This document shows, in pieces, positions 8,617 through 17,818 of a stretch of 64,000 nucleotides of DNA (position 1 is the first letter of the stretch; every line of letters starts with the position of its first letter). The notes under the pieces were generated by a model. That model ran no database searches and was not told the origin of the DNA. It worked only from the letters and a program-made list of their open reading frames with translations. A program made the position numbers and the translations under genes. This DNA comes from Paracoccus benzoatiresistens. Its GTDB lineage: Bacteria; Pseudomonadota; Alphaproteobacteria; Rhodobacterales; Rhodobacteraceae. The DNA lies in NCBI RefSeq assembly GCF_026913015.1, contig NZ_JAPTYD010000002.1:186001-250000 (forward strand), written 5' to 3'.

Positions 8617-9948
8617 ATGACCGACCAAGCCAATCCCCCGGCAGTGAAAAAACTGTTCATCAAGACCTATGGCTGCCAGATGAACGTCTATGACAGCCAG
8701 CGCATGGCCGAGGCCATGGGCGCGGAAGGCTATGTCCTGACCGAGGATCAGGCCGACGCCGACATGGTCCTGCTGAACACCTGCCATATCCGCGAGAAAG
8801 CGGCCGAGAAACTTTATTCCGACCTGGGGCGCCTGAAGCCGCTCAAGGCCGAGAAGCCGGACCTGAAGATCGGCGTCGCGGGCTGCGTGGCCCAGGCCGA
8901 GGGCGAGGAAATCGTGCGCCGGATGCCGCTGGTCGATCTGGTGGTGGGTCCCCAGACCTATCACCGCCTGCCCGCGATGGTGCGCGGCGAGGCGCCCGCG
9001 ATCGTCACCGACTTCCCCGAGGAAGACAAGTTCGACCACCTGCCCGCCCGCCGCGCCACCCGTCGCGCGCCCGCGGCCTTTCTGACCGTGCAGGAGGGCT
9101 GCGACAAGTTCTGCGCCTTCTGCGTCGTCCCCTATACGCGCGGGGCCGAGGTCAGCCGCCCCGTGGACCGCATCCTGCGCGAGGCGCGCGACCTGGTGGA
9201 TCGCGGCGTGCGCGAGATCACGCTGCTGGGCCAGAACGTGAACGGCTGGCATGGCCTGGGCTCGGAGGGCGAATGGGGCTTTGGCCGCCTGATCCGCGCG
9301 CTGGCCGAGATCGAGGGGCTGGACCGCATCCGCTATACCACCAGCCACCCGAACGACATGGCCGACGACCTGATCGCGGCGCATCGCGACATTCCGCAGC
9401 TGATGCCCTATCTGCACCTTCCCTTGCAGTCGGGCAGCGACCGGATCCTCAAGGCCATGAACCGCAAGCATACGGCGGCGCAATACCTGCGCCTGATCGA
9501 CCGCATCCGCGAGGCGCGGCCCGACATCATGCTGACCAGCGACTTCATCGTGGGCTTTCCGGGGGAAACGGACCAGGACCACCAGGACACGCTGCGCGTG
9601 GTGGCCGAGGTGAACTTTGGCACCGCCTTCAGCTTCAAGTACTCGCCCCGCCCGGGCACCCCGGCCTATGAACGCCCCGAGGTGGACGGCCCTGTCGCCG
9701 ACGAACGCCTGCAGGAGCTGCAGGCCCTGCTGACGAAACAGCAGAAGGCCGCGCAGGAAGGCATGGTCGGGCGCACCCTTGGCGTGCTGTTCGAAAAACC
9801 GGGCCGGAAGGCGGGCCAGATGATCGGCAAGTCGGATTACCTCCATTCGGTCTTCGTGGACGCCCCGCAGGCGCAGGTCGGCGACCTGGTCCAGGTGCGC
9901 ATCGTCGAAAGCGCCGCGAATTCGCTGCATGGGGAACTGGTGGCCTAG
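8617..9948 (+). CDS. miaB: tRNA-2-methylthio-N6-dimethylallyladenosine synthase MiaB
   Basis: This radical SAM enzyme adds the methylthio group at C2 of i6A37 in tRNA. The 443-residue protein has the three-cysteine UPF0004 domain (YGCQMN, NTCHIR, GCVAQ), the radical SAM motif CDKFCAFC at about residue 160, and a C-terminal TRAM domain. AAGGA lies 9 bases before the ATG at 8617, which is preferred to a longer frame starting at 8575. A second methylthiotransferase, mtaB, is in the same window. Confidence 0.95.
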   Translation: MTDQANPPAVKKLFIKTYGCQMNVYDSQRMAEAMGAEGYVLTEDQADADMVLLNTCHIREKAAEKLYSDLGRLKPLKAEKPDLKIGVAGCVAQAEGEEIVRRMPLVDLVVGPQTYHRLPAMVRGEAPAIVTDFPEEDKFDHLPARRATRRAPAAFLTVQEGCDKFCAFCVVPYTRGAEVSRPVDRILREARDLVDRGVREITLLGQNVNGWHGLGSEGEWGFGRLIRALAEIEGLDRIRYTTSHPNDMADDLIAAHRDIPQLMPYLHLPLQSGSDRILKAMNRKHTAAQYLRLIDRIREARPDIMLTSDFIVGFPGETDQDHQDTLRVVAEVNFGTAFSFKYSPRPGTPAYERPEVDGPVADERLQELQALLTKQQKAAQEGMVGRTLGVLFEKPGRKAGQMIGKSDYLHSVFVDAPQAQVGDLVQVRIVESAANSLHGELVA

Positions 9949-10046
9949 GCTGCTGCAGGGCCGCGCCCGGCCGGCGAAGGCCACGCCACTCGCACCGCCT
10001 GGCTTCGAAAGCCTTGGCCCCGCCACCACGGGGCTGTCGCGTTCGT

Positions 10047-10081
10047 AGGCGGGAAAACGCATGCGTTTCCTTGTCCCGCCT
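10047..10081. other. Two-part hairpin downstream of miaB
   Basis: AGGCGGGA (10047-10054) pairs with TCCCGCCT (10074-10081), and inside them AAACGC-ATGCGTTT is itself a perfect 14-base palindrome. The spacer is otherwise unremarkable and carries no T run. It may be a miaB terminator or a structured leader of the next gene. A further small hairpin, GCCTGA-CGCA-TCAGGC (10151-10166), sits directly before the ribosome binding site of that gene. Confidence 0.4.
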
Positions 10082-10178
10082 GTTCAACCACCACACCGCC
10101 ATTCGGGAATCCCCTGCCTTCCCGGAACCCCGCCCCCCGGGCGCGGTTAAGCCTGACGCATCAGGCGAGGAGAACAGG

Positions 10179-10541
10179 ATGGACGACGATCGGGTCTGGA
10201 ACTTCGAGGAAAGTCTCTGGCGCGCCTCGGACGAGCGCTATCACGAACGGGTGGATCCCGAATGCATCATGGCGCTGAGCCACAGGCCCCACCTGTTCCG
10301 CGGCGAGGCCGCAGTCCAGGCCGTCAGCGGCACGCCGGAATGGGACGAGGTCACGTTTTCCGACACCGCCATATCCCGCCCCGAGGAAGGGGTGATCGTT
10401 GTCGGCTATCGTGTCAGGGCGGCAAAGGGCGACACGCGCTTCCAGGCGGCCTGCACCTCGGTCTATCGGCGCCGGGCGCATGAAGACTGGACCGTGATCC
10501 AGCACGCGCAGGTGGCGCTGGCGGGGGACGAGGCGGGCTGA
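10179..10541 (+). CDS. NTF2-like/DUF4440-type small protein
   Basis: The 120-residue protein has the size and order of a cone-shaped NTF2-like fold: an N-terminal helix ending ERVDPECIMALSHRP, then strands including EEGVIVVGYRV and ACTSVYRR, then a final strand with W-T-V-I-Q-H. Many such proteins are uncharacterised enzymes or binding proteins. GAGGAG lies shortly before the ATG. It stands alone between miaB and the hairpin repeats downstream of ccoP. Confidence 0.7.
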   Translation: MDDDRVWNFEESLWRASDERYHERVDPECIMALSHRPHLFRGEAAVQAVSGTPEWDEVTFSDTAISRPEEGVIVVGYRVRAAKGDTRFQAACTSVYRRRAHEDWTVIQHAQVALAGDEAG

Positions 10542-10569
10542 TGCCCCCTTCCTGTCAGGCAAGCAGGGC

Positions 10570-10638
10570 GGCCGACCCCCGGGAACGCGCGAACAAGCAG
10601 GGGTCGGCCTCTTTCGGGCCGATGGGACGACACGAAAG
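10570..10638. repeat. Tandem structured element, copy 1
   Basis: A 10-bp stem GGCCGACCCC / GGGGTCGGCC (10570-10579 and 10600-10609) encloses a 20-base loop containing GGAACGCGCGAACA. A second stem CTTTCG / CGAAAG (10611-10616 and 10633-10638) follows at once. The same order recurs at 10688-10762. It could be a terminator pair in the convergent space downstream of ccoP, or a structured RNA. Confidence 0.7.
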
Positions 10639-10687
10639 CTCAGGACGCCGGGATGTCGCCCCATGCGACGACGGCGCTATGATGAAA

Positions 10688-10762
10688 GACCGGCCCCCAG
10701 GAACGCGCGAACAGGACAGGGGGGCCGGTCTCTTTCGCCAGCGGTGATGGACGCGGCGAAAG
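10688..10762. repeat. Tandem structured element, copy 2
   Basis: An 11-bp stem GACCGGCCCCC / GGGGGCCGGTC (10688-10698 and 10720-10730) encloses a loop with the same GGAACGCGCGAACA. A second stem CTTTCGCC / GGCGAAAG (10732-10739 and 10755-10762) follows. Compared with copy 1, two base pairs of the first stem differ on both sides, so pairing is kept. Copies are 118 bases apart. Confidence 0.7.
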
Positions 10763-10783
10763 CTCGGGGGGTCCGGGCGGGGA

Positions 10784-11821
10784 TTATTCCCCCCCGCCCA
10801 GACCGTGGACATAGGTGGCGACGGCGCGGATCTCGGCCTCGGAAAGGCGCGTGTTCCAGGCCGGCATCACGCCGAAGGGGCCTTCGCTGACGATGCGGGT
10901 CAGCGTCGCGTGGTCGTCGCCGTAAAGCCAGACCGCGTCGGCCAGGTTGGGCGCGCCCTGCGTCCGGTCGCCGGTGCCGTCCTCCATGTGGCAGGCCGCG
11001 CAGTTGTCGGCAAAGACCTGGGCGCCCGCCGCGGCCTTGCCGGCCTCATGCGGCTGGTCGGACAGCGACAGCACATGGTTCACGACCTGGTCGATCTGCG
11101 CGCGGTCCAGGATGCCGTCGGTGCCGAAATGCGGCATTTCCGAATAGCGCGTGTCGCCGTCCTTCGGATCGCGGATGCCGTGCTGCAGCGTCAGGTGGAT
11201 ATCCTCCAGCGTGCCGCCCCACAGCCAGTCGTTGTCGAGCAGGTTCGGATAGCCTCGCGCGCCGCCCGCGCCGGAACCGTGGCATTGCGCGCACCAGGTG
11301 CGGAAGATCGCGCCGCCGGCGTTGGTGGCATAGTTCAGCAGTTCCGAGTCGGCCGGGATCTCGGCCAGCTCGACCTCGGCCAGGCGGGTCTGGATGGCGG
11401 CATTGGCCTGGTCGAACCGCTCGATCTCGGCTGCGACCTCCTGGCGATAGTCGGTGCCCAGCAATCCCTGGGTTGCGCGGTTGACCAGCGGAACGGCCGG
11501 ATAGGCGACCATGTAGCCTACCGCCCAGATGATCGTGGCGTAAAAGGTCCACAGCCACCAGCGGGGCATCGGGTTGTCGTATTCGGTGATCCCGTCCCAT
11601 TCATGCCCGGTCGAGCCGACCTCTTTCACCAGGCCCTTGCCGGCCTTCTTGCGCATCCGGGGGGCGACCGGCTGGTCGGGCCGGGAACGTTCGGGGATCT
11701 CGCCCAGGATCTTGGCGGCATGCTCGCTGTCGGCTGCACGCCGCTGGACCGAAAGCCGGTTGTCGGGATTGGTGGGATCCAGGTGCGGATCGACCGGCTT
11801 GTCCTTGTCACTGTCGGCCAT
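10784..11821 (-). CDS. ccoP: cbb3-type cytochrome c oxidase subunit III (CcoP), N-terminally extended
   Basis: This membrane-anchored dihaem cytochrome c feeds electrons into the cbb3 oxidase. Two haem c sites are visible, CAQCH and CAACH. One membrane helix follows the conserved [14 protein letters not shown]. The protein is 345 residues; the usual CcoP begins about where [13 protein letters not shown] starts, so roughly 60 polar residues are extra at the N-terminus. The ATG at 11821 is well supported: GAAGGAGGG lies 6 bases before it and it overlaps the ccoQ stop (TGATG). The internal ATG at 11656, which would give normal length, has no ribosome binding site. Confidence 0.94.
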   Translation of the reverse strand: MADSDKDKPVDPHLDPTNPDNRLSVQRRAADSEHAAKILGEIPERSRPDQPVAPRMRKKAGKGLVKEVGSTGHEWDGITEYDNPMPRWWLWTFYATIIWAVGYMVAYPAVPLVNRATQGLLGTDYRQEVAAEIERFDQANAAIQTRLAEVELAEIPADSELLNYATNAGGAIFRTWCAQCHGSGAGGARGYPNLLDNDWLWGGTLEDIHLTLQHGIRDPKDGDTRYSEMPHFGTDGILDRAQIDQVVNHVLSLSDQPHEAGKAAAGAQVFADNCAACHMEDGTGDRTQGAPNLADAVWLYGDDHATLTRIVSEGPFGVMPAWNTRLSEAEIRAVATYVHGLGGGE

Positions 11822-12009
11822 CACCGGCCCTCCTTCTCATCCGACTCGGCGGGTCGGTTCTCGTGCCGGAAGATGCTTTCGGCGGCATCCTTCTGTGCCT
11901 TTCTGGCGCCCGGGCGGAACACGAACAGGATCACGCCCACGAAGAACAGCACCAGCAGCAGCAGCGCCCAGCTGTCTGCAAGACCGCGCAAGAAGCTGTA
12001 GGTTTCCAT
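11821..12009 (-). CDS. ccoQ: cbb3-type cytochrome c oxidase subunit CcoQ
   Basis: The 62-residue protein has one membrane helix (about residues 13-33) and a charged cytoplasmic tail, the usual form of CcoQ/FixQ, which stabilises the cbb3 complex. It lies between ccoO and ccoP, 9 bases after ccoO, and its stop overlaps the ccoP start. Confidence 0.9.
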   Translation of the reverse strand: METYSFLRGLADSWALLLLVLFFVGVILFVFRPGARKAQKDAAESIFRHENRPAESDEKEGR

Positions 12010-12018
12010 ATGCCCCCC

Positions 12019-12744
12019 TTACCGCGAGGCGTCGGGTTCGAAGGCCGAGAAATCGACCATCGTGCCAAGCACCTGCAGATAGGCGATCAGGGCGTCCATT
12101 TCCGTCAGTTGCGGCTGCCGGTCGAAGTTGCGCTGCTGCGCGCCCGGATAGCGTTCCTGCAGCCCTTCCGCATCGGCGTTCGGATCGGCCTGCGCCCGGA
12201 AATCCTCGACCGAAGCCATGATCATCTCGTCCGAATAGGGCACGCCCACCAGGGCATCGGTTTCGACACGGTCCTGAACATATTCCGGGCCGATGATCCG
12301 GTTCATCAAGTGGCCGTATTGCGGCATGATGGATTCCGGCACCACCGACTGCGGGTCGCGCAGGTGGTCCAGGTGCCATTCGTCCGAATAGCGCCCCCCC
12401 ACCCGGGCCAGATCCGGGCCGGTGCGCTTGGACCCCCACTGGAACGGGTGGTCATACATGGATTCCGCCGCAAGGCTGTAATGGCCGTAACGCTCGACCT
12501 CGTCGCGCATCGGGCGGATCATCTGGCTGTGGCAGACATAGCAGCCCTCGCGGACATAAACGTCGCGCCCGGCCAGTTCCAGCGGGGTGTAGGGGCGGAC
12601 CCCCTCCACCTTCTCGATGGTGTTTTCCAGGTAGAACAGCGGGGTGATCTGGACCAGGCCGCCGATGGTCACGACGATAAAGGAAAAGATCAGCAGAAGC
12701 GTCGCGTTCTTTTCAAGGATCTTGTGTTTTTCAAGAATTTGCAT
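12019..12744 (-). CDS. ccoO: cbb3-type cytochrome c oxidase subunit II (CcoO)
   Basis: This monohaem membrane cytochrome c (241 aa) passes electrons to the catalytic subunit. An N-terminal helix near residues 16-36 anchors it. The haem c site CYVCH sits in the conserved context [13 protein letters not shown], and the axial methionine region [11 protein letters not shown] is present. It starts 13 bases after the ccoN stop, in the order N-O-Q-P. Confidence 0.96.
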   Translation of the reverse strand: MQILEKHKILEKNATLLLIFSFIVVTIGGLVQITPLFYLENTIEKVEGVRPYTPLELAGRDVYVREGCYVCHSQMIRPMRDEVERYGHYSLAAESMYDHPFQWGSKRTGPDLARVGGRYSDEWHLDHLRDPQSVVPESIMPQYGHLMNRIIGPEYVQDRVETDALVGVPYSDEMIMASVEDFRAQADPNADAEGLQERYPGAQQRNFDRQPQLTEMDALIAYLQVLGTMVDFSAFEPDASR

Positions 12745-12757
12745 GGCTCGCGTTCCC

Positions 12758-14362
12758 TTATTCGGCCGGCACGGCGATGGCCGTCGAATGGGCTTTGGGC
12801 TGGCGGGCCACGGTGGCCCAGAGGTTATAGGCCATGATGATCCCGCCGACGAGGTAGAGGACCCCGCCCAGGGCGCGCACCACGTTCATCGCGAACTTGG
12901 CCTGCACGGTGTCGGCGAAGGCGTTGACCAGGAAGCCTTGGCTATCGACCTCGCGCCACATCAGGCCTTCCATGATGCCCGACACCCACATGGAGGCGGC
13001 GTAGAGAACCAGGCCGATGGTCGCCAACCAGAAGTGCCAGCTGACCAGCGACAGGCTGTAGAGGCGTTCCCGGCCCCACAGGCGCGGCGTCAGGTAATAC
13101 AGCGCGCCGAAGGTGATCATGCCGTTCCAGCCCAGGGCGCCGGAATGGACGTGGCCGATGGTCCAGTCGGTATAGTGGCTCAGCGAGTTGACGGCCTTGA
13201 TCGACATCATCGGGCCCTCGAAGGTCGCCATGCCGTAGAAGCCGACGGACACCACCATCATGCGCAGGATCGGGTCGGTGCGCAGCTTGTCCCAGGCCCC
13301 CGACAGCGTCATCAGGCCGTTGATCATGCCGCCCCACGAGGGCATCCACAGCATGATCGAGAACACCATCCCCAGCGTCGAGGCCCAGTCGGGCAGCGCG
13401 GTATAGTGCAGGTGGTGCGGACCCGCCCAGATATAAAGGAAGATCAGTGCCCAGAAGTGGATGATCGACAGCTTGTAGCTATAGACCGGGCGCTCGGCCT
13501 GCTTCGGGATGAAGTAGTACATCATCCCCAGGAAGCCCGCGGTCAGGAAGAAGCCCACGGCGTTGTGGCCATACCACCACTGCACCATCGCGTCCTGCAC
13601 GCCCGAGAAGACCTGGACCGACTTCGATCCGAAGATGCTGACCGGCACGGACAGGTTGTTGACGATGTGCAGCATCGCGATGGTCACGATGAAGGCCAGG
13701 TAGAACCAGTTTGCGACGTAGATATGGGGTTCCTTGCGCTTGATCACGGTGCCCAGGAACACGGCCAGATAGGCCACCCAGACCACCGTCAGCCACCAGT
13801 CCACATACCATTCGGGCTCGGCGTATTCCTTGGACTGCGTGGCGCCCGCGATATAACCGGTCGCGGCCAGCACGATGAACAGGTTGTAGCCCCAGAAGAC
13901 GAACCAGGCCAGGTTGCCGCCCCACAGCCGCGCGGCCGAGGTGCGCTGCACGATATAGAACGAGGTCGCGATCAGCGCGTTGCCCCCGAAGGCAAAGATC
14001 ACCGCCGAGGTGTGCAGCGGGCGCAGCTTGCCGAAGTTCGTGTAGCCCTGCGTCAGGTCCGACAGGTTCAGCGCCGGGAAGGCCAGCTGGAAGGCGATGA
14101 CCACGCCGACCAGGAAACCGACAACGCCCCAGAACGCCGTTGCGGCCACGCCGAAGCGGACCACATCGTCCATGTATTGCGAGGTATCGACCGCGCGCAC
14201 CGGCTCATCGACCCGGCGCAGGGCCCAGACGAACATTCCCGCCGCCACAAGCATGACGACCAGAGCGTTGACCATATAGGCCGGATCGCGCGCAAGGTTC
14301 GCGCCGATCGCGGCTGCCAGGGCGATGAGACCCAGCAAGATCAGCTTCACATAATTCCACAT
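12758..14362 (-). CDS. ccoN: cbb3-type cytochrome c oxidase subunit I (CcoN)
   Basis: The 534-residue polytopic catalytic subunit reduces oxygen at a haem b3-CuB centre and pumps protons, working at low oxygen. Conserved parts include [13 protein letters not shown] (with a metal-ligand histidine), [13 protein letters not shown] and the HVHSGALGW region. It is the first gene of ccoNOQP. Its start lies about 115 bases from the centre of an FNR box (14470-14483), which implies anaerobic or microaerobic activation by FnrL. Confidence 0.97.
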   Translation of the reverse strand: MWNYVKLILLGLIALAAAIGANLARDPAYMVNALVVMLVAAGMFVWALRRVDEPVRAVDTSQYMDDVVRFGVAATAFWGVVGFLVGVVIAFQLAFPALNLSDLTQGYTNFGKLRPLHTSAVIFAFGGNALIATSFYIVQRTSAARLWGGNLAWFVFWGYNLFIVLAATGYIAGATQSKEYAEPEWYVDWWLTVVWVAYLAVFLGTVIKRKEPHIYVANWFYLAFIVTIAMLHIVNNLSVPVSIFGSKSVQVFSGVQDAMVQWWYGHNAVGFFLTAGFLGMMYYFIPKQAERPVYSYKLSIIHFWALIFLYIWAGPHHLHYTALPDWASTLGMVFSIMLWMPSWGGMINGLMTLSGAWDKLRTDPILRMMVVSVGFYGMATFEGPMMSIKAVNSLSHYTDWTIGHVHSGALGWNGMITFGALYYLTPRLWGRERLYSLSLVSWHFWLATIGLVLYAASMWVSGIMEGLMWREVDSQGFLVNAFADTVQAKFAMNVVRALGGVLYLVGGIIMAYNLWATVARQPKAHSTAIAVPAE

Positions 14363-14469
14363 GGCTTTTATCCGCGTTCCTTCATCAAAGGGAGCCGGGC
14401 AGCGCGAATCGCCGCAAGGATGGCCTCCTCGTTGGGATCGGAGATAAGGGAACGGGACGACACGGAACC

Positions 14470-14483
14470 TTGATCTGCGTCAA
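14470..14483. promoter_or_regulatory. FNR box on the ccoN side
   Basis: TTGAT-CTGC-GTCAA matches the FNR/FnrL consensus TTGAT-N4-ATCAA at 9 of 10 defined bases. If bound at -41.5 it would place the ccoN transcript start near 14435. Confidence 0.8.
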
Positions 14484-14493
14484 ATCCGGCGGT

Positions 14494-14507
14494 TTGATTC
14501 CGATCAA
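14494..14507. promoter_or_regulatory. FNR box on the usp side (perfect match)
   Basis: TTGAT-TCCG-ATCAA is a perfect FNR consensus. Its centre is 63 bases before the usp start codon, which puts a -41.5 promoter near 14542. The two boxes are 24 bases apart centre to centre, so they could serve opposite promoters. Confidence 0.85.
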
Positions 14508-14563
14508 GGCCGCAGGCCGGCAACAGCGCCATGCTGCCCCCAACCTGACCAGAGGAGTCCGTC

Positions 14564-15400
14564 ATGGGTTACAAGAGCATCCTCACCATCCTGTCCGACC
14601 AGCGGCAACTGCCCCAGCTTGATGCGGCAGCCGCCCTGGCCGCGCGCGAGGATGGCCACCTGTCGGTGCTGAGCCTTGGTCTCGATCATACGCAGGTGGG
14701 TTACTACTTTCCGGGCGGCACGCCCTATGCCTTTCAGGACGCCATCGACATGGCGATGGAACAGGCCGAATCGCTGGACCAGACCGTGCGCCATCACCTG
14801 GCCCGCTTTGGCGACCTCCGCTGGTCCTCCGAGGCCGTGGTGGCCCAGATCGGCGGCATCGCGAACCTTGTGGGCATGCGCGCCCGCTTTTCCGACCTGA
14901 CGGTTCTTGGCCGCCCCTATGGCGAGGACGCGCCCGGAGAGGCCGAGGCCGTGGTCGAGGCCGCGCTGTTCGAGGGCGGCTGCCCGATCCTGGTGCTGCC
15001 GGGAAACGACCTGCCCGCCGATCCGCCGGGAAAGGTGCTGGTGGCCTGGAACCAGTCGCTGGAGGCGCTGGCCGCCGTGCGCCGCGCCCTGCCCCTGCTG
15101 CGGGCCGCAGCCTCGGTCGAGATCACGATCATCGACCCGCGCCGCAGCGCCGACGGGACGGAACCGGGCGCGCCCCTGGCGCAGTTGCTGACGCGCCATG
15201 GCGTTCATGCCGACATCACCGTGCTGGCGCGCACGGCGGCCACGATCAGCGACGAGCTGAACCGCCGCGCGACCGAGATCGCCGCCGACCTGGTGGTGAT
15301 GGGCGCCTATGGCCATTCGCGCTTCCGCCAGGCCATCCTGGGCGGGGCGACGCGCAACATGCTGGAAAAGGCGCGCGTGCCGGTCTTCATGGCCCGCTGA
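14564..15400 (+). CDS. Tandem-domain universal stress protein
   Basis: The 278-residue cytoplasmic protein has two UspA-like domains. The second ends with the ATP-binding type motif GAYGHSRFRQAILGGATRNM (G-x2-G-x9-G), while the first is degenerate. A GAGGAG precedes the ATG. It is divergent from ccoN with FNR boxes between, the arrangement known from Paracoccus and Rhodobacter, so oxygen-limited expression is likely. It ends 15 bases from convergent mtaB. Confidence 0.92.
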   Translation: MGYKSILTILSDQRQLPQLDAAAALAAREDGHLSVLSLGLDHTQVGYYFPGGTPYAFQDAIDMAMEQAESLDQTVRHHLARFGDLRWSSEAVVAQIGGIANLVGMRARFSDLTVLGRPYGEDAPGEAEAVVEAALFEGGCPILVLPGNDLPADPPGKVLVAWNQSLEALAAVRRALPLLRAAASVEITIIDPRRSADGTEPGAPLAQLLTRHGVHADITVLARTAATISDELNRRATEIAADLVVMGAYGHSRFRQAILGGATRNMLEKARVPVFMAR

Positions 15401-15415
15401 ACGGCCGCGGCCGGT

Positions 15416-16669
15416 TCAGGCGAGCAGCCGCGCCCCGTCATGGCCCGCGATGCGCAGATCCATCAGCGCGCCTTCGGGCTGGTCGCTGGCAAAGGCCACC
15501 TCGGTGAACTGCTCGGTCCGGCCAAGGCGCGGGCCTTCGGTCAGGACGCGATGCATTTGGCCGACCTGCCGGTCCAGATGCGCGCGCAGGGCAGCCTCGC
15601 CTGCCGCGCGCAGCCGGGCGGCGCGGTCGCGGATCACCGGGCCTTTCACCGCGGGCATCCGCGCGGCGGGCGTGCCCTTGCGGGGCGAGAAGGGGAAGAC
15701 ATGCAGGAAGGTCAGCCCGCAATCCTCGACCAGCTTCACGCTGTTCTCGAACATCGCGTCGGTTTCGGTGGGGAAGCCCGCGATGATGTCGGCGCCGAAG
15801 ACAATGTCGGGGCGCAGGCGGCGGGCCTCCTCGCAGAAGCGGATCGCATCGTCGCGCAGGTGGCGGCGCTTCATCCGCTTCAGGATCATGTCGTCGCCCG
15901 CCTGCAGGGACAGGTGCAGATGCGGCATCAGGCGGGGTTCGGTGGCGATGGCCAGCATCAGGTTCTCGTCCGCCTCGATCGAATCGATCGAGCTGATGCG
16001 CAGGCGCGGCAGGTCGGGCACCAACCGCAGGATCCGCATGACCAGATCGCCCAGGCGTGGCGTGCCCGGCAGGTCGGCGCCCCAGCTTGTCAGGTCTACG
16101 CCGGTCAGCACGACCTCGTTGAAGCCACGGCCCACCAGGCGCTTGATCTGTTCGACGACCACGCCCGCGGGCACCGACCGCGAATTGCCGCGGCCAAAGG
16201 GGATGATGCAGAAGGTGCAGCGATGGTCGCAGCCGTTCTGGACCTGGACATAGGCACGGTGACGGCCGAAGCCGTCGATCAGGTGGCCCGCCGTTTCCTT
16301 GACCGACATGATGTCGTCGACGCGGATCTTCTCGGTCTCGCCGATCAGGTCGGGCGCGCGCAGGCTTTGCCACGTTTTGGGCTGCATCTTCTCGTGATTG
16401 CCGATCACGCGCGTGACCTCGGGCATGGCGGCGAAGGTCTCGGGCTCGGTCTGGGCGGCGCAGCCGGTCACGATCACCGGGGCGCCGGGGTTTTCGCGCG
16501 CCAGGCGGCGGATCTCCTGGCGGGCCTTGCGCACGGCCTCGGCGGTAACGGCGCAGGTGTTGACCACCACGGCGCCGGACAGGCCCGCGGCCTCGGCCAT
16601 CTCGCGCATCGCCTCGGTCTCATAGGCGTTGAGGCGGCAGCCCAGGGTGGAAAAAACCGGCGCGCTCAT
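15416..16669 (-). CDS. mtaB: tRNA t6A37 methylthiotransferase MtaB
   Basis: This radical SAM enzyme (417 aa) converts t6A37 to ms2t6A37 in tRNA. It has the N-terminal UPF0004 cysteines (LGCRLN, NTCAVT, GCAAQ), the radical SAM CDHRCTFC, and the GADIIAGFPTET element that separates MtaB-type proteins from MiaB. The ATG at 16669 overlaps the dapF stop by 4 bases, so the two genes are coupled. Confidence 0.93.
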   Translation of the reverse strand: MSAPVFSTLGCRLNAYETEAMREMAEAAGLSGAVVVNTCAVTAEAVRKARQEIRRLARENPGAPVIVTGCAAQTEPETFAAMPEVTRVIGNHEKMQPKTWQSLRAPDLIGETEKIRVDDIMSVKETAGHLIDGFGRHRAYVQVQNGCDHRCTFCIIPFGRGNSRSVPAGVVVEQIKRLVGRGFNEVVLTGVDLTSWGADLPGTPRLGDLVMRILRLVPDLPRLRISSIDSIEADENLMLAIATEPRLMPHLHLSLQAGDDMILKRMKRRHLRDDAIRFCEEARRLRPDIVFGADIIAGFPTETDAMFENSVKLVEDCGLTFLHVFPFSPRKGTPAARMPAVKGPVIRDRAARLRAAGEAALRAHLDRQVGQMHRVLTEGPRLGRTEQFTEVAFASDQPEGALMDLRIAGHDGARLLA

Positions 16670-17505
16670 TGCGACAGCCATTCCGGGGTCAGCACGCCCG
16701 AAAAGACATGCGCCGTCGGCCCTTCCATCCAGACGCCGTCGTCGCGCCAGTCGATATGCAGCACGCCCCCTGGCACGTTCACGGCGACGCGCCGCCCGGT
16801 CAGCCCACGCCGGGCCGCGGCCACCGCCGCCGCGCAGGAACATGACCCCGAGGCCAGCGTCGGCCCGGTGCCGCGTTCCCAGATGCGCAGGATGATCTCG
16901 TCGCGCGAGACGACCTGCACGACCTCGACATTGGTGCGCTGCGGGTAAAGCGGATGATGCTCCATCGCGGGGCCGAAGGCGGCCAGATCGACCGCTGCCG
17001 CGTCGTCCACGAAAAAGGTCACATGCGGGTTGCCCATCCCGGTTGCGACAGGATCGCCCTCGATCGGCAGGTGGTCGATGTCCACGTCCCGCGCCAGCGG
17101 GATCGCCCGCCAGTCCAGAACGGGCGGACCCATGTTGACGCGCGTCAGGCCGTTGCCCGCATCCTCGGCCAGCAGGAGGCCGTGATCGGTGCGCAGGCTC
17201 AGCCGGTCGCGGCCGGTCTGGTCCATGACATGGCGCGCGATGCAGCGCGTGGCATTGCCGCAGGCGGAACTGGGCGAGCCGTCCGCGTTCCAGAACCGCA
17301 GCCGCACATCGGCGCTTTCGTCATCCTGAATGATCGCCAACTGATCGAAGCCCACCCCGCGATTGCGGTCGGCGATGCGCGCGATCACACCCGCCGCCGG
17401 CACTTCACCGCCGGCGCGCAGGTCGAGAACGACGAAATCGTTGCCAAGCCCATGCATCTTCATGAAGGGCAGGCTGGTCGCGGGAATGCTGTTCATGCGG
17501 GGCAT
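16666..17505 (-). CDS. dapF: Diaminopimelate epimerase DapF
   Basis: The enzyme (279 aa) interconverts LL- and meso-diaminopimelate for lysine and peptidoglycan synthesis. The two catalytic cysteines are in SSACGNATRC and in SGSCSCAAAVAA. The start MHGLGNDFV motif is present at about residue 17. The first three codons (start 17505 or 17496) are uncertain because no clear ribosome binding site is visible. Confidence 0.95.
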   Translation of the reverse strand: MPRMNSIPATSLPFMKMHGLGNDFVVLDLRAGGEVPAAGVIARIADRNRGVGFDQLAIIQDDESADVRLRFWNADGSPSSACGNATRCIARHVMDQTGRDRLSLRTDHGLLLAEDAGNGLTRVNMGPPVLDWRAIPLARDVDIDHLPIEGDPVATGMGNPHVTFFVDDAAAVDLAAFGPAMEHHPLYPQRTNVEVVQVVSRDEIILRIWERGTGPTLASGSCSCAAAVAAARRGLTGRRVAVNVPGGVLHIDWRDDGVWMEGPTAHVFSGVLTPEWLSQ

Positions 17506-17550
17506 ATAATCGCTGCGGAAAATTTCCGCCAGTGCCGATGATTTTTCCGC

Positions 17551-17579
17551 TTGACGCTCCCGGCAGCCCCCCCTAGTAA
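17551..17579 (+). promoter_or_regulatory. Promoter of tRNA-Lys
   Basis: TTGACG and TAGTAA are separated by 17 bases, and the second box ends 12 bases before the tRNA. The same TTGACG-17-TAGxxA pattern precedes tRNA-Leu in this window. Confidence 0.65.
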
Positions 17580-17591
17580 GCCCCCCATGTT

Positions 17592-17667
17592 GGGCCCGTA
17601 GCTCAGTTGGTAGAGCAACTGACTTTTAATCAGTGGGTCACAGGTTCGAATCCTGTCGGGCTCACCA
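17592..17667 (+). tRNA. tRNA-Lys (anticodon TTT)
   Basis: A 76-base cloverleaf: acceptor GGGCCCG pairs with CGGGCTC (one G-T), D arm GCTCAGTTGGTAGAGC, anticodon stem ACTGA/TCAGT with loop CTTTTAA (anticodon TTT), and T arm ACAGG-TTCGAAT-CCTGT. CCA is encoded. Confidence 0.97.
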
Positions 17668-17679
17668 TCACAACATCAA

Positions 17680-17714
17680 GGGCCTGGGCCGAAATGCCCA
17701 GGCCCTGATTTTTT
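17680..17714 (+). terminator. Terminator after tRNA-Lys
   Basis: GGGCCTGGGC pairs perfectly with GCCCAGGCCC across a 6-base loop (CGAAAT), and TGATTTTTT follows. It is 13 bases downstream of the tRNA. Confidence 0.9.
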
Positions 17715-17761
17715 GTCCGAACGCCCGGCATCCCCTTCCCTGCCCGCCGTCCACCGGCCCG

Positions 17762-17796
17762 CCAAATGCAAACGGGCGCGCATTGCTGCGCGCCCG
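17762..17796 (-). terminator. Terminator of gltB
   Basis: On the minus strand CGGGCGCGCA pairs with TGCGCGCCCG around a 4-base loop and is followed by TTTGCATTT. It lies 22 bases after the gltB stop. Confidence 0.7.
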
Positions 17797-17818
17797 GTAT
17801 CTGGCTTGGGAACCCGGC

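Noticed and set aside
10541..10747. Short frame in the hairpin-repeat region
   Set aside because: It is made of repeat sequence without a ribosome binding site and has no recognisable product.
10570..10762. Tandem hairpins as insertion-sequence ends
   Set aside because: No transposase, target duplication or terminal inverted repeat pair; the copies are short direct repeats.
12644..14473. Long plus-strand frame opposite ccoN
   Set aside because: ccoN is well supported on the minus strand with cbb3 family motifs, and the opposite frame has none.
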